Assembly: GCA_024803745.1 (NCBI GenBank)
Contig: JANJXV010000004.1
Coordinates: forward strand, 51,345,858-51,409,857
Length of the DNA: 64,000 nt
Source of the DNA: Megascapheus bottae
Lineage: Eukaryota; Chordata; Mammalia; Rodentia; Geomyidae
Reading direction: 5' to 3'
Under the pieces are notes generated by a model. It was not told the DNA's origin. It did no database searches and was given only the letters and a program-made list of their open reading frames with translations. This document shows positions 12,332 through 24,847 of the stretch, in pieces (the stretch's first letter is position 1; the number at the start of each line of letters is the position of its first letter). A program made the position numbers and the translations under genes.

Positions 12332-13373
12332 TTTTAAATTAAACATCTCTGGAACATGCCACTTGGTATAGATAGATGTCTTAGTACATTACTTCTCTCT
12401 TTAAACAAAAACAGTGTTTGAAAATGCATTTGTTAGAGTGATTTCAAAGGACCTTAATGGATTGGTACAGACAATGAAACTGAGAAAAGCAGAGTAGTCA
12501 TTATAAGAAATCCTTTTTTTCCCCTTTTCATGGCTGTATTTGATGGTTTGAAAGCGTAGAGAGAACCTTAGTGAATATTGCTCATATCACAGCACCTAGT
12601 GTTTGCACTAGGTAAATGGCAGAAAAGACAAAGAAATTCCAACTGTGTTACTCCTTCTTCTCTCAGATTTGCAATGTGTGGGCCAGGAGAGTTGTTTTCC
12701 TGCAAACCAAGTCTCTTGGCTCTCAGCTTTAGGCAAAGTATCACAAGATGTAAATTGCTTTGGGATCTGCAATATTATTGGCTACTTAAATCAGACACTG
12801 AGCTTTCTAAAATGAGTTTGTAATATTGCATATGTATTTTCAATTGTCCTTCTTTCAAATTTTTCACTTTGTAACATTAACTGGTCCTCTAAAATAACTT
12901 AACATTATTACCATTATACTGTTAGATACTGATTTTGAGAATTGCAAGAGATACAGCTTTATCTACATGAAATTAGGAGGTCATTTTTGTTATGCTAAGA
13001 ATTCAACCCCAGTGAAATGACTTTATTTTTAATAAGAAACTTATGTGTGCTGTCCTTGTGAAATGTCTGTGTCTTATTTCCTTTTCATTTGAGCCCCGTT
13101 ACAATAATCCCGAGATTTACAAATGCTAAGTCTGGACTCATGAAAGCATTTTTTCTTCCTGATTGTGAGCATATTGATAGGTGGATATCCCTAGGTTTTT
13201 CAACATAAGATGTTTTGGAGGATAATTTATACATTTAATGACTGGAAATAACTCCAAGTTCCTAAAAACCCATTTGTAGATAGTATAGACTATATGCTGC
13301 TCGAATTCTCCTAGTTAGCTTTAGTAATTGGTATTTTACTAATTTTACCTTCTGAAGACAATGTCTTTCATTC
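12332..13373. other. unique DNA, nothing recognised
   Basis: An 81-codon plus frame (12578-12823) is present, but I see no family resemblance, signal or conserved structure, so it is not called. Confidence 0.35.
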
Positions 13374-13508
13374 TTTTTTTCCCAGTCCTGGGCTTGGACT
13401 CAGGGCCTGACAATTGCCTTTTTACTATGTATGTGGTACTGAGGAATCGAACCTGGGTCTGCAGGCATGATAGGAAAGCATTCCACAACTAGGCCAAACT
13501 CCCTGCCC
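13374..13508 (-). mobile_element. SINE-D, internally deleted
   Basis: Tail end 'cccagtcctgggcttggact' joins directly to the head half 'ctatgtatgtggtactgagg..aggccaaactccctgccc'; roughly 60 bp of the tail half is missing. Confidence 0.8.
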
Positions 13509-13861
13509 AATATACTTCATTCTGACATAATCTAAACACAAAATGTATGAACATTTGTCATCACTAACTCCTAGTAAATGGATGCGGGAAAGTGTAATGT
13601 TGGTGTAAAGAACTGAAATCTGGATTGAATGCTACTACCTTCAAAGGAACATTAAGAATGGTCACTGGCAGTTAGTTGGCCTTAATCATTTTCTCATGAA
13701 TTATCACCTTAAAAACGCAATTTGCTCTACAATCTATGTGATTAAACAACTAACAGAATAAAATTTCATCAATTCTGTTGTCCAGAAATATTTTATCTAA
13801 ATTTGGAAAGTATATAATATAAGCATATCTCCATACTTGGAGAGCTATTTTATTTCAACTG

Positions 13862-14140
13862 GCAGTCAATTTTGGCAGTACTTGGGATGGAACCAAAGTT
13901 GTTCTGCTTGTTTAGCAGGAACTCTACTATTTAATCCAGGCTGCCAATCCCTTTCTGTGCTGAGTATTTTTGAGGTAAGATGTTACTTTGTGTGGGCTCA
14001 GAATATCCTGAACTGTCATCCTTCTGCTTGCGCTTGCCTGTGTTACTGAAGATAGCAGAACTACCATCTAGCCACTGTACTTCCTCAGTAGCTGGGATAG
14101 CAGGCCTCTTTCCAGCCATCAGCTGAGATGGAGTCTCCTT
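13862..14140 (-). mobile_element. old SINE-like repeat, unclassified
   Basis: 'cagtacttgggatggaacc', 'caggaactctactatttaa' and 'ctcagtagctgggatagcag' are SINE-type phrases in antisense order, ending in a B1-like part. It matches neither SINE-C nor SINE-D closely, so it is an older composite. Confidence 0.4.
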
Positions 14141-14447
14141 CTAGTATCAAACTTAATGTCATGTTAATACTTTTTCTCCTTTGCCTACAATGCCTGTGGC
14201 TATGAATGTATGTCTCAACCAAAATTGATTTATAAATTTTAATAGTTTCTGGTACTTGTTATTGCTAGATATTTACAGACTAATGGGTTTAATATTATGC
14301 AATATGATCTCTGTTTGCATTTATCAAATCCATAATGATTTTGACTTAATATTGAGTTTACTGTTCATTAATTTCTATTATTCTGACTTGGATAGGGCAG
14401 AGTTCATGCTTATCCTTATGGAAATTAACTTAGGTCACTGATCACAT

Positions 14448-14462
14448 TGAGAGAGAGAGAGC

Positions 14463-14534
<72 letters not shown>
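14448..14534. repeat. (GA)n microsatellite
   Basis: About 85 bp, nearly pure GA. The 77-codon minus frame (Ser/Leu repeats) is an artefact of this array. Confidence 0.95.
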
Positions 14535-14536
<2 letters not shown>

Positions 14537-14640
14537 ACGATACACGAGCTCTGGTGGCTTATATCTGTGATCCAAGATATTGAGGAGGCTGAGATCTGAG
14601 GCAAAAAATTGTCTGTGTACCTATGGAAAAAATAAACAGA
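14535..14640 (+). mobile_element. SINE-C head fragment
   Basis: 'gagctctggtggcttatatc', 'tgaggaggctgagatctgag' and a short A-rich end. Only the 7SL-like head remains; the GA array lies on its 5' side. Confidence 0.6.
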
Positions 14641-14925
14641 AAAAAACCCCACGATCATCCTGTTTCAAAAATATAGTTTTCAGTTTCTTTTTCCTTGTTC
14701 TTCTTTGAATGTGAGCACAGATTGAACTGATATTAGCTATTTAATTCCCTAGTAAGCAGGTGGTATTCTACCAGTACAATTAATATTATATTTAGGAGGA
14801 GACAATCTGAAATTCAATTCATAAGTGACTGATTTATGTATCTTTGTACTGCATGCATGTTCACATGGGATTAATAAACTTAACACTAGTCCATTTCTTT
14901 GTTTATTTTTGCATAAATTGCTTTT
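14641..14925. other. unique DNA
   Basis: Nothing recognised. Confidence 0.4.
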
Positions 14926-15515
14926 GTTTAATTTTATTTTATTGTCAGGTTGATGTACAGAGGGGTTAGAGTTACATCTGTCAGGTAATAAGTAAGTTAC
15001 TTCTTGAACATGGATAACCTTTCCATATTTTCTCCCAATTTTCCTCCCTAGAACCCCTTGGAAATTGTAAAGTTCATTTCCAAAATATTGTCTTCCAAAT
15101 ATTTCTTTTACAATTGTTCACCTTTTGTCCTTTATCTTATTATCTTGTTTTCCCCCTTCCCTTTACTCTTTCAAATAAACAAATAACATCAATACAGCAT
15201 ACTACGCACAAAAATCAGATACAGTAACAACAGGGAATAAGCTAGTAGGGGAAAAAAGAGAAAAGAAATAATTTTGCATAGTACATTAAAAACAATAACC
15301 ACAAAGATAAAGTCTTGTTTCCATATCCTGGGGTTCATTTTGCTTAGCCTCATCCTATATGGTCATATGTGTATAGCTTTTGAGCTATTGTGATTCTCCA
15401 TTAGGAAAATCCTAGATGCATACAAATTATTACAAATGAGTGAAAACATGCGGCCTATGTTGGATCTGGCTTACTTCACTTAATATGATGTTTTTCCAAT
15501 TCTTTTCATTAATTG
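14926..15515 (-). mobile_element. L1 3' fragment, lineage C
   Basis: Antisense L1-C 3'UTR ('ttgatgtacagaggggttag', 'tgtcaggtaataagta', 'cttgttttcccccttccc', 'cttgtttccatatcctgggg', 'gcttagcctcatcctatatg') into the ORF2 end ('ggcttacttcacttaatatg'). An unrelated-looking insert or duplication lies at about 15060-15120. Confidence 0.8.
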
Positions 15516-18372
15516 ATTCTTAAAGTGAATTTCAAGTGCCTTTTAAGTTAAACTTGGATATATAAACAATACAAATACTATTTCATATCGATGTTTTAAT
15601 AACTTTATGTTGAAATGTTTCTTGTAGATATTAACAAATATTTAAAACCCCCAAAGCAGTTAATAGAGTTTCACCCATTTTTTTAGCTTATAAATATTGT
15701 TCAATGACCAGTTGTTATTCTGAAGGTCAATCCAACATGCTATTATTAAGAAAATTCCATGTTGTGGAAGATTAGGGATGCTTATCCTGGAACCTATGAG
15801 GTCAATATGCAGGTAAGAAAATTTATAATCCAACATAACCAGAACTCTTAGAGAAATGATTGAAGTATGTACATTAATGAAATACTTATATTTTTCTTTC
15901 TCCTGTTTTTTAAACAAACAAACTGCTTAAACTTACTCTAGGATTCAAATGGTATTTATTCCCTAATTCTTTTCCAGAAAGTCAGGAGCTTCAGAGGTGT
16001 CACTGGAAATAAATTCCCCAGATGCATACACATTTTAGAAGAGAACATTGATCAGTCAGTGTGAATTCCAGCAATGGTACATGTGGGATCAAATGTCTGC
16101 ATTCCCAGCCAGTTACTAACCTCAACTCAGAGTCGCAATCCTTGCATGTTTTAACTTTTCTTTTAAAAAAAATGTTACTGGAGTAACCATCAAGGCTTCT
16201 CACATCCTTCTCATTTATTTACATTAATTACAAAACCTTAGCTGTTATATTCTGAGTAAAATATTCTCCATAGACGTCATTTATGGAGCCAAACTCCTTT
16301 TCAATATAAAGTAGAGCTCAAATCATTGACACAGTGTCTGTTTTCCCAGATAATATCAAACATGTGTCCCAGATAACCTGCTCAAAAAATTAAAAATGAA
16401 CTACATTTGCTTACCACATTTGATACCAGCTGCCAGAACCAACATGTTTGTTCTGGCCAGATCTGGTATATTTGTGCATAAAAATAATAGGAAATATACT
16501 TCACTCTACTACAAATTTTCTGCCAGGCATTATTCTAAGGAATATTTGTGTATTTATTAAAAATAAATTGTAATTTTTAGGGTAGAGAGAAGGTCATTCA
16601 GGAAAATAATTTCATTTTTTAAGAATTCTTGTGCCAAAGATGATTAAGAAGTAATGAAATTTCTGATCTTGAACTATCATATGTCACATCTTTCTAAGTA
16701 ATCCAGTAATTCTTTTAAACTCTAAGATACTAAGGGGTCATTTTTATCATTTTTGCAATAGTGAGGCTATACATAAATATGCAAACAAGAAGTGAAACTT
16801 TGTATATCAATGAACTGGAGAACATTAATGTGTTAAATTTTAACTATTCAAATAAACTAGATTTTTAGCATGAACATGCCTCAATATTGTTTGCATCTTC
16901 ATTCAATTAGGTTATGCAGACAAGATTTCATTTTTCAATAGAGCTCTCATTTGTATTCAAGACCTCAGGCAAAATTAATTTTCCTTTCTATAGTATATAT
17001 TAAAATCCTACTAGTATTGTCTTTTTTTAAGTCCCTTTAGATGAACAATCCTGGGAGCATTTCAAACTTCTTAAAATACTTGATGGAATGGATGAAACCA
17101 AGCTCTGAGAAATAAGATAGTTAGCACATATGTCCATTTTAAATAGCCTCAAGAAACGGAGGAGAGAATGTTCAATCTGGCAGGTTTGAATTTCTGAGTA
17201 TTATGGGGAAAGTGTTCAAACTACTTTCCATTGGAAAGGTGAAAAATTAAACTAGAAAAAAAATTATGCCTTAATTATTTTTTTCTCTGTGTATAATGTA
17301 ACAGGATATATGAAAAATGCTGTAGGCAAATTTTTCGGCTTTTGACTAAAGGGGAAATATATCATCTGGGTCTGAATTAAATGATTAATATATTCAAAAA
17401 TAAAATTCAGAAGTGCCTTCTGAGTAGAAATTTGCCCTAATTTTCAAGTTAAGGATAAGTGAATTAATATACACATATGTTGGAATATTTGAAATATGAG
17501 TGTGACTTTATAATGGGAAATAATTCTTCATTTATTAGATCAATAAAAGTAATTGACCTTACAAACATATTGCATTCACAATAACAGTACTAGAATTATC
17601 AAGCAAAAGAAAAGGTCTATTAGATTTTGATCTAGTCTAGATGGTACATACAAAACACAAATATATTTGACTACTTAAAGCTAAGAGTTCATATTTCAAG
17701 TACAAAAGATCAATAAGTGCAATTTTTAAATAATTATTGAGTTTGTTTTTCAGAGTTTCAGTTCAAGTAAGGATTATAATATTCCTGGTTCTAGTAAAGA
17801 GGATTTCTAAGCTATATTAGCATATCTTTATAACATTCCTTTAGGATTACTGCTTTGGCAACAAAAAGTCACTCAAAAAGCTGTTACATTTTACTGATAA
17901 GTCATGCTGGCCTGAAACAAGTATTTATTTTGTCAAACCTTACACCAGACAAGTATGAATGGTTGATCTTTGATCTACCATTTGGTAGCAGTAGTTCTGC
18001 CACATCTTGAAATTGGATGAGGTTTTCCTACAGATTGCCTAGAAGAAAATTCTTTTGTTCAGATTGTAATGGAAAGAATCAGTTGGTGGTCAGGCAACTC
18101 TTGGAAGATTTCTCAAAAATTATATATAAATTGAGAACAGTAAATTATATCATGCAGCATAATGATAATTCTGTTTTCTATATATGAGCCCAGGAAGACT
18201 TTTTGCCCACCATAAACTATGAATGTTAGGCATACAAATAGATTTTAAAACCTTTGATATCAGAGTAAATAGTTCAGTATCTCATATACTATGTATGCAA
18301 CATAATTATTTTTAAATGAATGAATACATGACAGAAGAAAATACAATGCATATCAAGTTTTTCTTTTCTTTC
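15516..18372. other. 2.9-kb unique AT-rich stretch
   Basis: Longest repeat-poor block in the first third. Frames of 85 codons (15660-15917, minus) and 67 codons (16000-16203, minus) look like chance. No gene, RNA or repeat recognised. Confidence 0.4.
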
Positions 18373-18572
18373 TTTTTTTATTTTGCCAGTCCTGATGCTT
18401 GAACTCAGGGCCTGAGCACTGTCCTTGGGCTTTCCTCAAGGCTAGAGCTCTACCACTTGAGCTTCAGCACTACTTTTAGCTTTTCTATGTAAGTGGTAGC
18501 AAGGAATCCATTCTGGGTCTTCACGCATGCGAAACAAGCAGCCTACCACTAGGCCAAATTCTCAGTCCCCAC
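18373..18572 (-). mobile_element. SINE-D
   Basis: Antisense: 'ttttgccagtcctgatgctt', 'caaggctagagctctaccac', 'ttctatgtaagtggtagc', 'cctaccactaggccaaattc'. Full length, moderately diverged. Confidence 0.85.
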
Positions 18573-19878
18573 AGATCAAGTTTTGTAAAAAAAATGTCAC
18601 TTATACTTTATGTCTAGCATCAAAAACAGGAAAAATGCAGAATAATTATGATGGAATGGGAATAAACTAAACTAAAATGGATATAAACATTCTATTTACT
18701 TAAAAGTTATTTAAAAGTTTCTTAAAGGTCATTTAACTTTCCTCTGGCAGCTTTATCATTACTTTAAGGCTATTTAATTAGAATAAGTGCCTGGGAATGT
18801 TTTTGATTAGCATAAAAACAAAATATGCTTTTAGTATTAGAAATGTGTACCAAATTAATATATATGAATATAATAAAAAAATTTCAAAATTATACTTCAT
18901 CAGTAACCTCACCATAATATCTGGCAACTGAGTGAAACAGAGTGCTTTTGTTGCTTCAATCTTAGTCAAGTTGAATATAAAGTGAGCTTCCTGACATTAA
19001 GTAAACTGCAGAATAGCATCAATGATGCATTTGGGGGGCATCCTGTGTCTGAGCATTTTGATTCTAAAATGGAATCTCAATGTAAACCTCAATAAAGATA
19101 TACCCTGTGACAGGACTTTAGCCACAAAACACTCCTTCATTAAAGCAAAATGCATAAATGTGTTGGGAAATTTTCCTAATAAAAGGAAATAATTAAAAAT
19201 AGAGTCCTTGATCAAAAATGACCAAGGGAATGAATGGATGAGAAAATGGGACTGAAGAGTGAAGGTAAGACAATAAGTTATTAATCAGGAAAAAAAAAGA
19301 TACTGAAGAAGACAGCAAAGGAATGAGTCATGGTAGAGCAAAAGCCATTGGATTGTAATTAAGTTACATGAAATTGAAGAGGTTTGGAGGAGTGATCTAA
19401 GTGATATAAATGATATAAAATATGTATGCTCCGGAATAAAGAAGACATAACAGAAAATGTCCAAACCTCGTTGAAAGTTGAGTAAATGTTGGCAAAATCA
19501 GATTCATTTCATACAATTTTCCTGAACAATGGTAGCAAAGCAGACACAGATCCAATAAATATGATGTAAGTATAATGAAAGTACAGAGTTCCAATGGAAC
19601 CAAAATTCTAGTAAAGTAATTACAAAAACTGTTGACAAGGTAGAACCTGTAAGGAAAAGAAAGGGACAACAGAGAGAGCTAAGGTTACTTACTTTTCCAG
19701 ACCATGGTAGTAGGTTATTATCAGAGTGCTTTCCTAGTTGTGTATTAAGCACCTCCACTAAAAATGGGCAGTAAATTAAAAAAATGTTTTGAAAACTTCA
19801 GCCATGGCCTTCTTCTACCTCTTCAGTGGAAAATCTGAGTTCCCTGGGTAGTCATCAAAAACTTTCTTCTTTTCTGTT
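18573..19878. other. AT-rich unique DNA
   Basis: Overlapping 84- and 90-codon minus-strand frames near 19.4-19.75 kb have no recognisable domain. No repeat identified. Confidence 0.35.
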
Positions 19879-20086
19879 GTTTTTTTGTCAGTCCTGGGGC
19901 TTGAACTCAGAGCCTGAGCACTGTCTTTGGGCTTTTTCCCTTAAGGATAGTGCTCTGCCTCTTCAGTTACATCACCAATTCTGGCTTTTGTTTTTATGTC
20001 TGTTGTACTGAAGAACTGAACCCAGGTCTGCATGCATGCTAGGCAAGTACTCTACCACTACTGCCACTAGGTCAAACTCCTGGCCC
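19879..20086 (-). mobile_element. SINE-D
   Basis: 'ttttgtcagtcctggggctt', 'gcactgtctttgggctt', 'tgcatgcatgctaggcaagt', 'actaggtcaaactcctggcc'. Full length with small duplications in both halves. Confidence 0.85.
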
Positions 20087-20099
20087 TTAATTCTTCATT

Positions 20100-20322
20100 A
20101 TAGTTTGTGGGTCTTGAACACAGGGCCTGGCCACTGTCCCTGAGCTTCTTTTATCGAAGGCTAGCATTCCTACTTGAGCCACCGCACCATTTCCAGCTTT
20201 TTCTGAGTAGTTTGTTGCATTTTCATGGACTTTCCTCCCTCAGCTGGCTTTAATATGTGATCCTCACATCTTAGCCTCCTAAGTAATGAGAATTATAGAC
20301 TTGGGCAACAGGTGCTCAGTTT
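20100..20322 (-). mobile_element. SINE-C
   Basis: Starts 14 bp after the preceding SINE-D in the same orientation: 'gggtcttgaacacagggcct', 'gaaggctagcattc', 'gtgatcctcacatcttagcc', 'taatgagaattatagac'. Full length, old. Confidence 0.8.
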
Positions 20323-21142
20323 CCTTTCTGTCTTTTATTACTTTATATATGTGGATCTAATTAGATTCAAAGAAATGCAACCATGAGTATATTAGTAAAA
20401 TCTGTGACAAAACAGACATGAAGTGGCAACATATAATTTTTCTTGATGTGGAAATCAAACTGTGGAAATCAGTAAACATGTCTCTTTGAGTTTTCTAGCT
20501 TGAGAAGTAATTCTGTCTCATAAATCTAGAATTAAAATTTTCTTAAAACCACGAGGGAAAATAACATTTATATTGCTGTTTGTCCCTTGACAGAATCTTT
20601 TGTTATTATTGGCTTCATGATTTGGGTACTATTTGCTAATGAAAGGAGAATGTTATTACACTCATTTGTTTTGTTCCAGGATCACAGAAATTTGAGCCAT
20701 CTATCCCTGAAGTATACCACACAATCTTACCCAGGGCACAGATCTAAGAGAGCAAAGCAAAAATTTCATACTTCTGACCAAAAATTTTGCTAACTCTCAT
20801 ATCTACAATACCTTTCATCAACATCACTTTGTTAATTATTTTCAATATCCCAATAGTAATAAGCACATTAATGTAGTATAGGGTAGTTGGCAATTGTAAA
20901 GCAATTTGAAGATAATAAAATTAATTTATGAATCCATCCTTGAGATTTATTCATGGCTTAAAATAGTTTTAATATGGGAAGTTAAAATATTATAGGTAAA
21001 ATGTGATTATCTTATGTATTAGGAATGCTGCAGATGAGAAGTATTATAGATTATATGCAAATAGTGAAAATAATATCCAAATATTGTTTACTTCTTTCTA
21101 TGGCTCTTTACAAACCTGAAATTTTACTAACAAATAATAATT
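20323..21142. other. unique AT-rich DNA
   Basis: No feature recognised. Confidence 0.4.
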
Positions 21143-21383
21143 TTTTTTGTTTGTTTTTTCTTTTTGCTAATTGTGGGGCTTGAACTCTGGGCTTGGGCAC
21201 TGACCCTGAGCTCTTCAGCTGAAGAAAACTACCCTGCCCTTGAGCCACTTCCAGTTTTCTAGTGGTAAACTGGAGATAAGAGTCTCTTAGACTTTAGTGT
21301 CTGGGCTGGCTTTGAACCCAAATCTTCAGATCTTAGCCTTCCAACTAGCTAGATTTACATGTATGAGACACCATGCCCAGCAA
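21143..21383 (-). mobile_element. SINE-C
   Basis: T-rich tail, then 'ttgtggggcttgaactctgg', 'tgaccctgagctcttcagct', 'ctggagataagagtctctta', 'cagatcttagccttcca', 'caccatgcccagca'. Full length. Confidence 0.85.
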
Positions 21384-21818
21384 TATTGTTAATTCTGTAG
21401 TACTACTTATAGATTATACTTTTCATGTGAACAATTTTAGTCAAGATACATCATAATACTAATCTATAAGCAAATGAGTACTAATATCCAATACTTTTGC
21501 TCTTGTATTTGTTTTGGTAAATTGCATTTTTCTTTTTCCTGATTTTTATCTTATACTAGCTGAATAAAGCTAATTTTCTATTTATTGATGTCATTATTAG
21601 TCAAAACTAAATTATCTTATACAGTCTTACACAGTGAGGGAATATTTATTATAGACTTCATTTATTTTAACCAAATTAACTCTATTTTCTTAGTTGTTCA
21701 GGTTTTGGTCAACTTTTGGAAAATTTTCATCATCAATATTAATGAAGCTAATGCATATATCAATAGAAGCAATATATATACATATATATATATATAAACA
21801 ATAAGGATTTTATAACTT
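21384..21818. other. unique DNA with short (TA)n
   Basis: No gene seen. A (TA)n run occupies about 21770-21797. Confidence 0.4.
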
Positions 21819-21820
21819 AG

Positions 21821-22008
21821 GTAAGCCAGTCCTGGGGCTTGAATGGAGGTCCTGAGTACTGTCCTTGGTATTTCTCAGGTCTAGAGCTCTACTACTTGAA
21901 TCACAGCACCATTTCTGGCTTTTTCTATCTATGCGGTAACAAGGAATTGAACCTGGATCTTTGTGCCTGCTGGCAAGTGCTCTACCACTAGGCCAAACTC
22001 CCGGCCCA
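21821..22008 (-). mobile_element. SINE-D, minus arm of an inverted pair
   Basis: 'gccagtcctggggcttgaat', 'caggtctagagctctactac', 'tctaccactaggccaaactc', 'ccggccc'. Full length. Its head faces the head of the plus-strand copy 36 bp away. Confidence 0.9.
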
Positions 22009-22030
22009 ATGTTCTCTTTTGAAAGATTAA

Positions 22031-22216
22031 AAAAAAATACCTGGGGCCGGGAGTTTAGCCTAGTGGTAGAGTGCTTGCCTAGCATGCACAAAGACCTGGG
22101 TTCGATTCCTCGGTACCATATACATGGCAAAAAGTCAGAACTGGTGGCTCAAGTGGTACAGCCCTAGCCTTGAGAAAATCCTGAGCCCAAGCCCAGGACT
22201 GGGAAAAAAATACCTG
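22031..22216 (+). mobile_element. young SINE-D with 13-bp TSD
   Basis: Element 22044-22203, flanked by perfect 'aaaaaaatacctg' at 22031-22043 and 22204-22216. The head keeps CpG-containing words ('ggggccgggag', 'ttcgattcctcgg'), suggesting recent insertion. The tail half has an internal deletion, so it is about 160 bp. Confidence 0.9.
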
Positions 22217-23350
22217 AGTTACATCATTTTTAACATATCACCAAACTGATCCTACCTATGAAATTATAACCTACTGTATAATCTTCCAGTAGAACTTTTG
22301 AGAAAACACATGTACCAAAATTTGTAAGCCACTTAATACTCTGAATATATTATTCCATCATTTCCTTCTGATAGGGCAATGGATAAACTTTAGATAGCTC
22401 CATTAATGATCTTGACTTTGTACTTAAAATTGCTTATTAACTGCTACAAATTACTGTTTATATTTTATAGCAGCTATAGGAACTTTTTTTTTTACTGTAA
22501 AGGGTTGCTTGGAGCTTTATAACATTACAGGCAGGGCATGAGCAGCCAAACAGAAGGATATGAGAAGACACTTGTCTGTCCCATGGTATACTACTGGCCT
22601 CTCTATGCAAAGAGACATTCAAAATACTAAAAGTAACTCAAAATAATGTACACAGTCATGGATATTCCTACAGAATGGTCTTAACTTCATAACCCATTAT
22701 CCACCCTCACTGTGTAATTATCTCTCAACCTTACTCAAGGAGAAATTCCCTTGTTAATTCTGTAACATTTCCTAGCTCTGGTTTCTTTCAGTTATAAGAA
22801 TTCCTTAGAATGTTCCTTAAATCAACCACAGGTCAATATCTTGGAACAGATTATACAGTTTCAGTAGAGTCTATATATCGTGGTTTCTGTACTTCTTAGT
22901 GTAAAAAAACTATATAACACCTCATTAGGGAAAAATGCTCTAATTAAAATGTACACTTTCTTTCTTGAACCAGCTAATGCAAAATTACATTAATGGGGAG
23001 GTCTTAAAATCCAATCTAAGTAATTTATGGGAATAAAACCAAAAGCCCAGAGAACGCATCTTCTTTGTTAGATGGCAAACCAATGATTAGAAGAAAATTA
23101 TCAATAGCTGAACTATGCCTTTCTTTCATGGAAAATCAGTTCCTTAGAGCATGGAAATTTTGTATTTTATAAAACATTCAGTGTATTAATTCATGATATT
23201 TTTGTTGGTGAGTTATATTGATATCTTCCTTAGTAAGTAGGGAGGGAACATTAACATTGGGTTTCAAAAATGCAAAGAAATTAGATTCGTGATTTTCTCC
23301 CCAAACTCATAAACTGTGGCCAGCTAATCCTATTCAAAATGTCATATCAA
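22217..23350. other. unique DNA
   Basis: No gene or repeat recognised. Confidence 0.4.
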
Positions 23351-23351
23351 T

Positions 23352-23580
23352 AAACAAGCTAGACATCGTGAATCATGCCTATAATCCTATCTATGTGGGA
23401 ATCATCCATAGGAGATCTGCAACTCAGGTCTGGTATCCCCAACAACAAAAACAATGAAACAAACAAACAAAAATCCAACTATTTCAAAGGACTTGGGCTA
23501 GGGGTCTGACTCAAGTTGTAGAGCACCTGCATAACAGGGACAAGGCCCTGAGTTCAAATGCCAGTACTGCCTACAAGAAC
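23352..23580 (+). mobile_element. older B1 + tRNA-like composite SINE
   Basis: A B1-like head ('catgcctataatcctatcta') is followed after an A-rich linker by a tRNA-like part ('tgtagagcacctgcataaca', 'aaggccctgagttcaaatgc'). The tRNA-like part differs from the SINE-D tail and recalls a repeat I associate with beaver. Confidence 0.6.
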
Positions 23581-24752
23581 AATTTCTAGAAAGTCGAGTT
23601 AACCATTAATTAAAGATTGTTGAAATCTATTTTTGTTGATAAGAATATCCTGTCACAACAAACACAAACAGGAAAGCCAGAAGTGATAGTTTCAGATTAA
23701 TTAAAGTGGTACACTTGGGGAAATTATCTTCTTCACATCTTATGCTCATGTCTAAGACTCCTGTAGAAATGTGTAAGTCAATGTGGGCATACCTACATGG
23801 AGTGAGGAGGAAGTGGGGACATAAACAGTGAAGACTCAAAAAAAACAAACAAACAAGTTAACGCCTTTGCTTGGGTTTGAGATGAAGTTTCTAGTTGTGA
23901 AGAGAGAAGGGTGCACTCAATGGTAAGCAGACATGGGGGAAAGTAGCCAAACCTGGTCTTTCACATTCTGGGCCCTGCATCTTTGGAGATAAGGAAGTTT
24001 TCTTCCTCTAAGGATGGGGTCAGCACTCCTCAGATGAAGGTCTCTTGACCTGCTTCAGGGGGGAAGGATGGAAAAAGGCCACAAAGCGACCTTCCTAATT
24101 CTGCTATTTTCCCAAATGCCAGCCTGTCATAATTGGAGACAGTATGTTCTCAATCCCCACAAAGCCAAATCCTCCATAGTCAGCTCTGTGTTATCGAAAG
24201 CATTACTGACAAATGACAGAAATAGTTCATGTCAATTGTGTGAGGTAAACTACTCTGACATACTTTTCTAACCAAACCTAAAAGCTATTTTTTCAAAGAG
24301 TTAATATTTAATGAAATATTGTTTTATCGAGCCTCTTCCATGTTACTTTCTACTTTCCTATCTCCTACCCTCTCCCTTTCCCCTCTCTCTTACTGTCTCT
24401 GAACCTTTCATCTTTTACCTCTATCCTTCTGTGTCTGTCTCTCTTGTGTTCCTGCTGTCTCCTGTCTTGCTCTTTGCCACTGTCCTTCCTTCTTGTTCTC
24501 TGGCTCTTTGTTCCTCTTTCTCCTCTCAATTATCATTATTACCACCCTCATCATCATTCTTTGTATGCATCAAGGTTTTACCAATGTGACCTGAAATAAA
24601 TAGAATTATCATGCTAAAAATGTCATTTATGACAATAAGCCACAGCTCTGGATAGACTGACAAACTTAATAACAATCATTATCCCGTAAAAACTACTCTT
24701 GCTCCTTAAAGGGACAGTATCCATTATAATAGGTATACTTGCTCATTCTTTT

Positions 24753-24755
<3 letters not shown>
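23581..24755. other. unique DNA; possible decayed LTR at 23.9-24.25 kb
   Basis: About 23900-24250 is richer in GC than its surroundings and has phrases that look LTR-like, but I cannot assign a family. A pyrimidine-rich run near 24355-24545 gives a spurious 92-codon frame. Confidence 0.25.
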
Positions 24756-24835
<80 letters not shown>

Positions 24836-24847
24836 CCTCTCTCTCTT
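24756..24847. repeat. (CT)n microsatellite
   Basis: About 90 bp, almost pure CT, abutting the tail side of the minus-strand SINE-C that follows. Confidence 0.95.

Noticed and set aside
12578..12823. 81-codon plus-strand frame as a small gene
   Set aside because: No signal peptide, domain or start context; the composition matches its non-coding surroundings.
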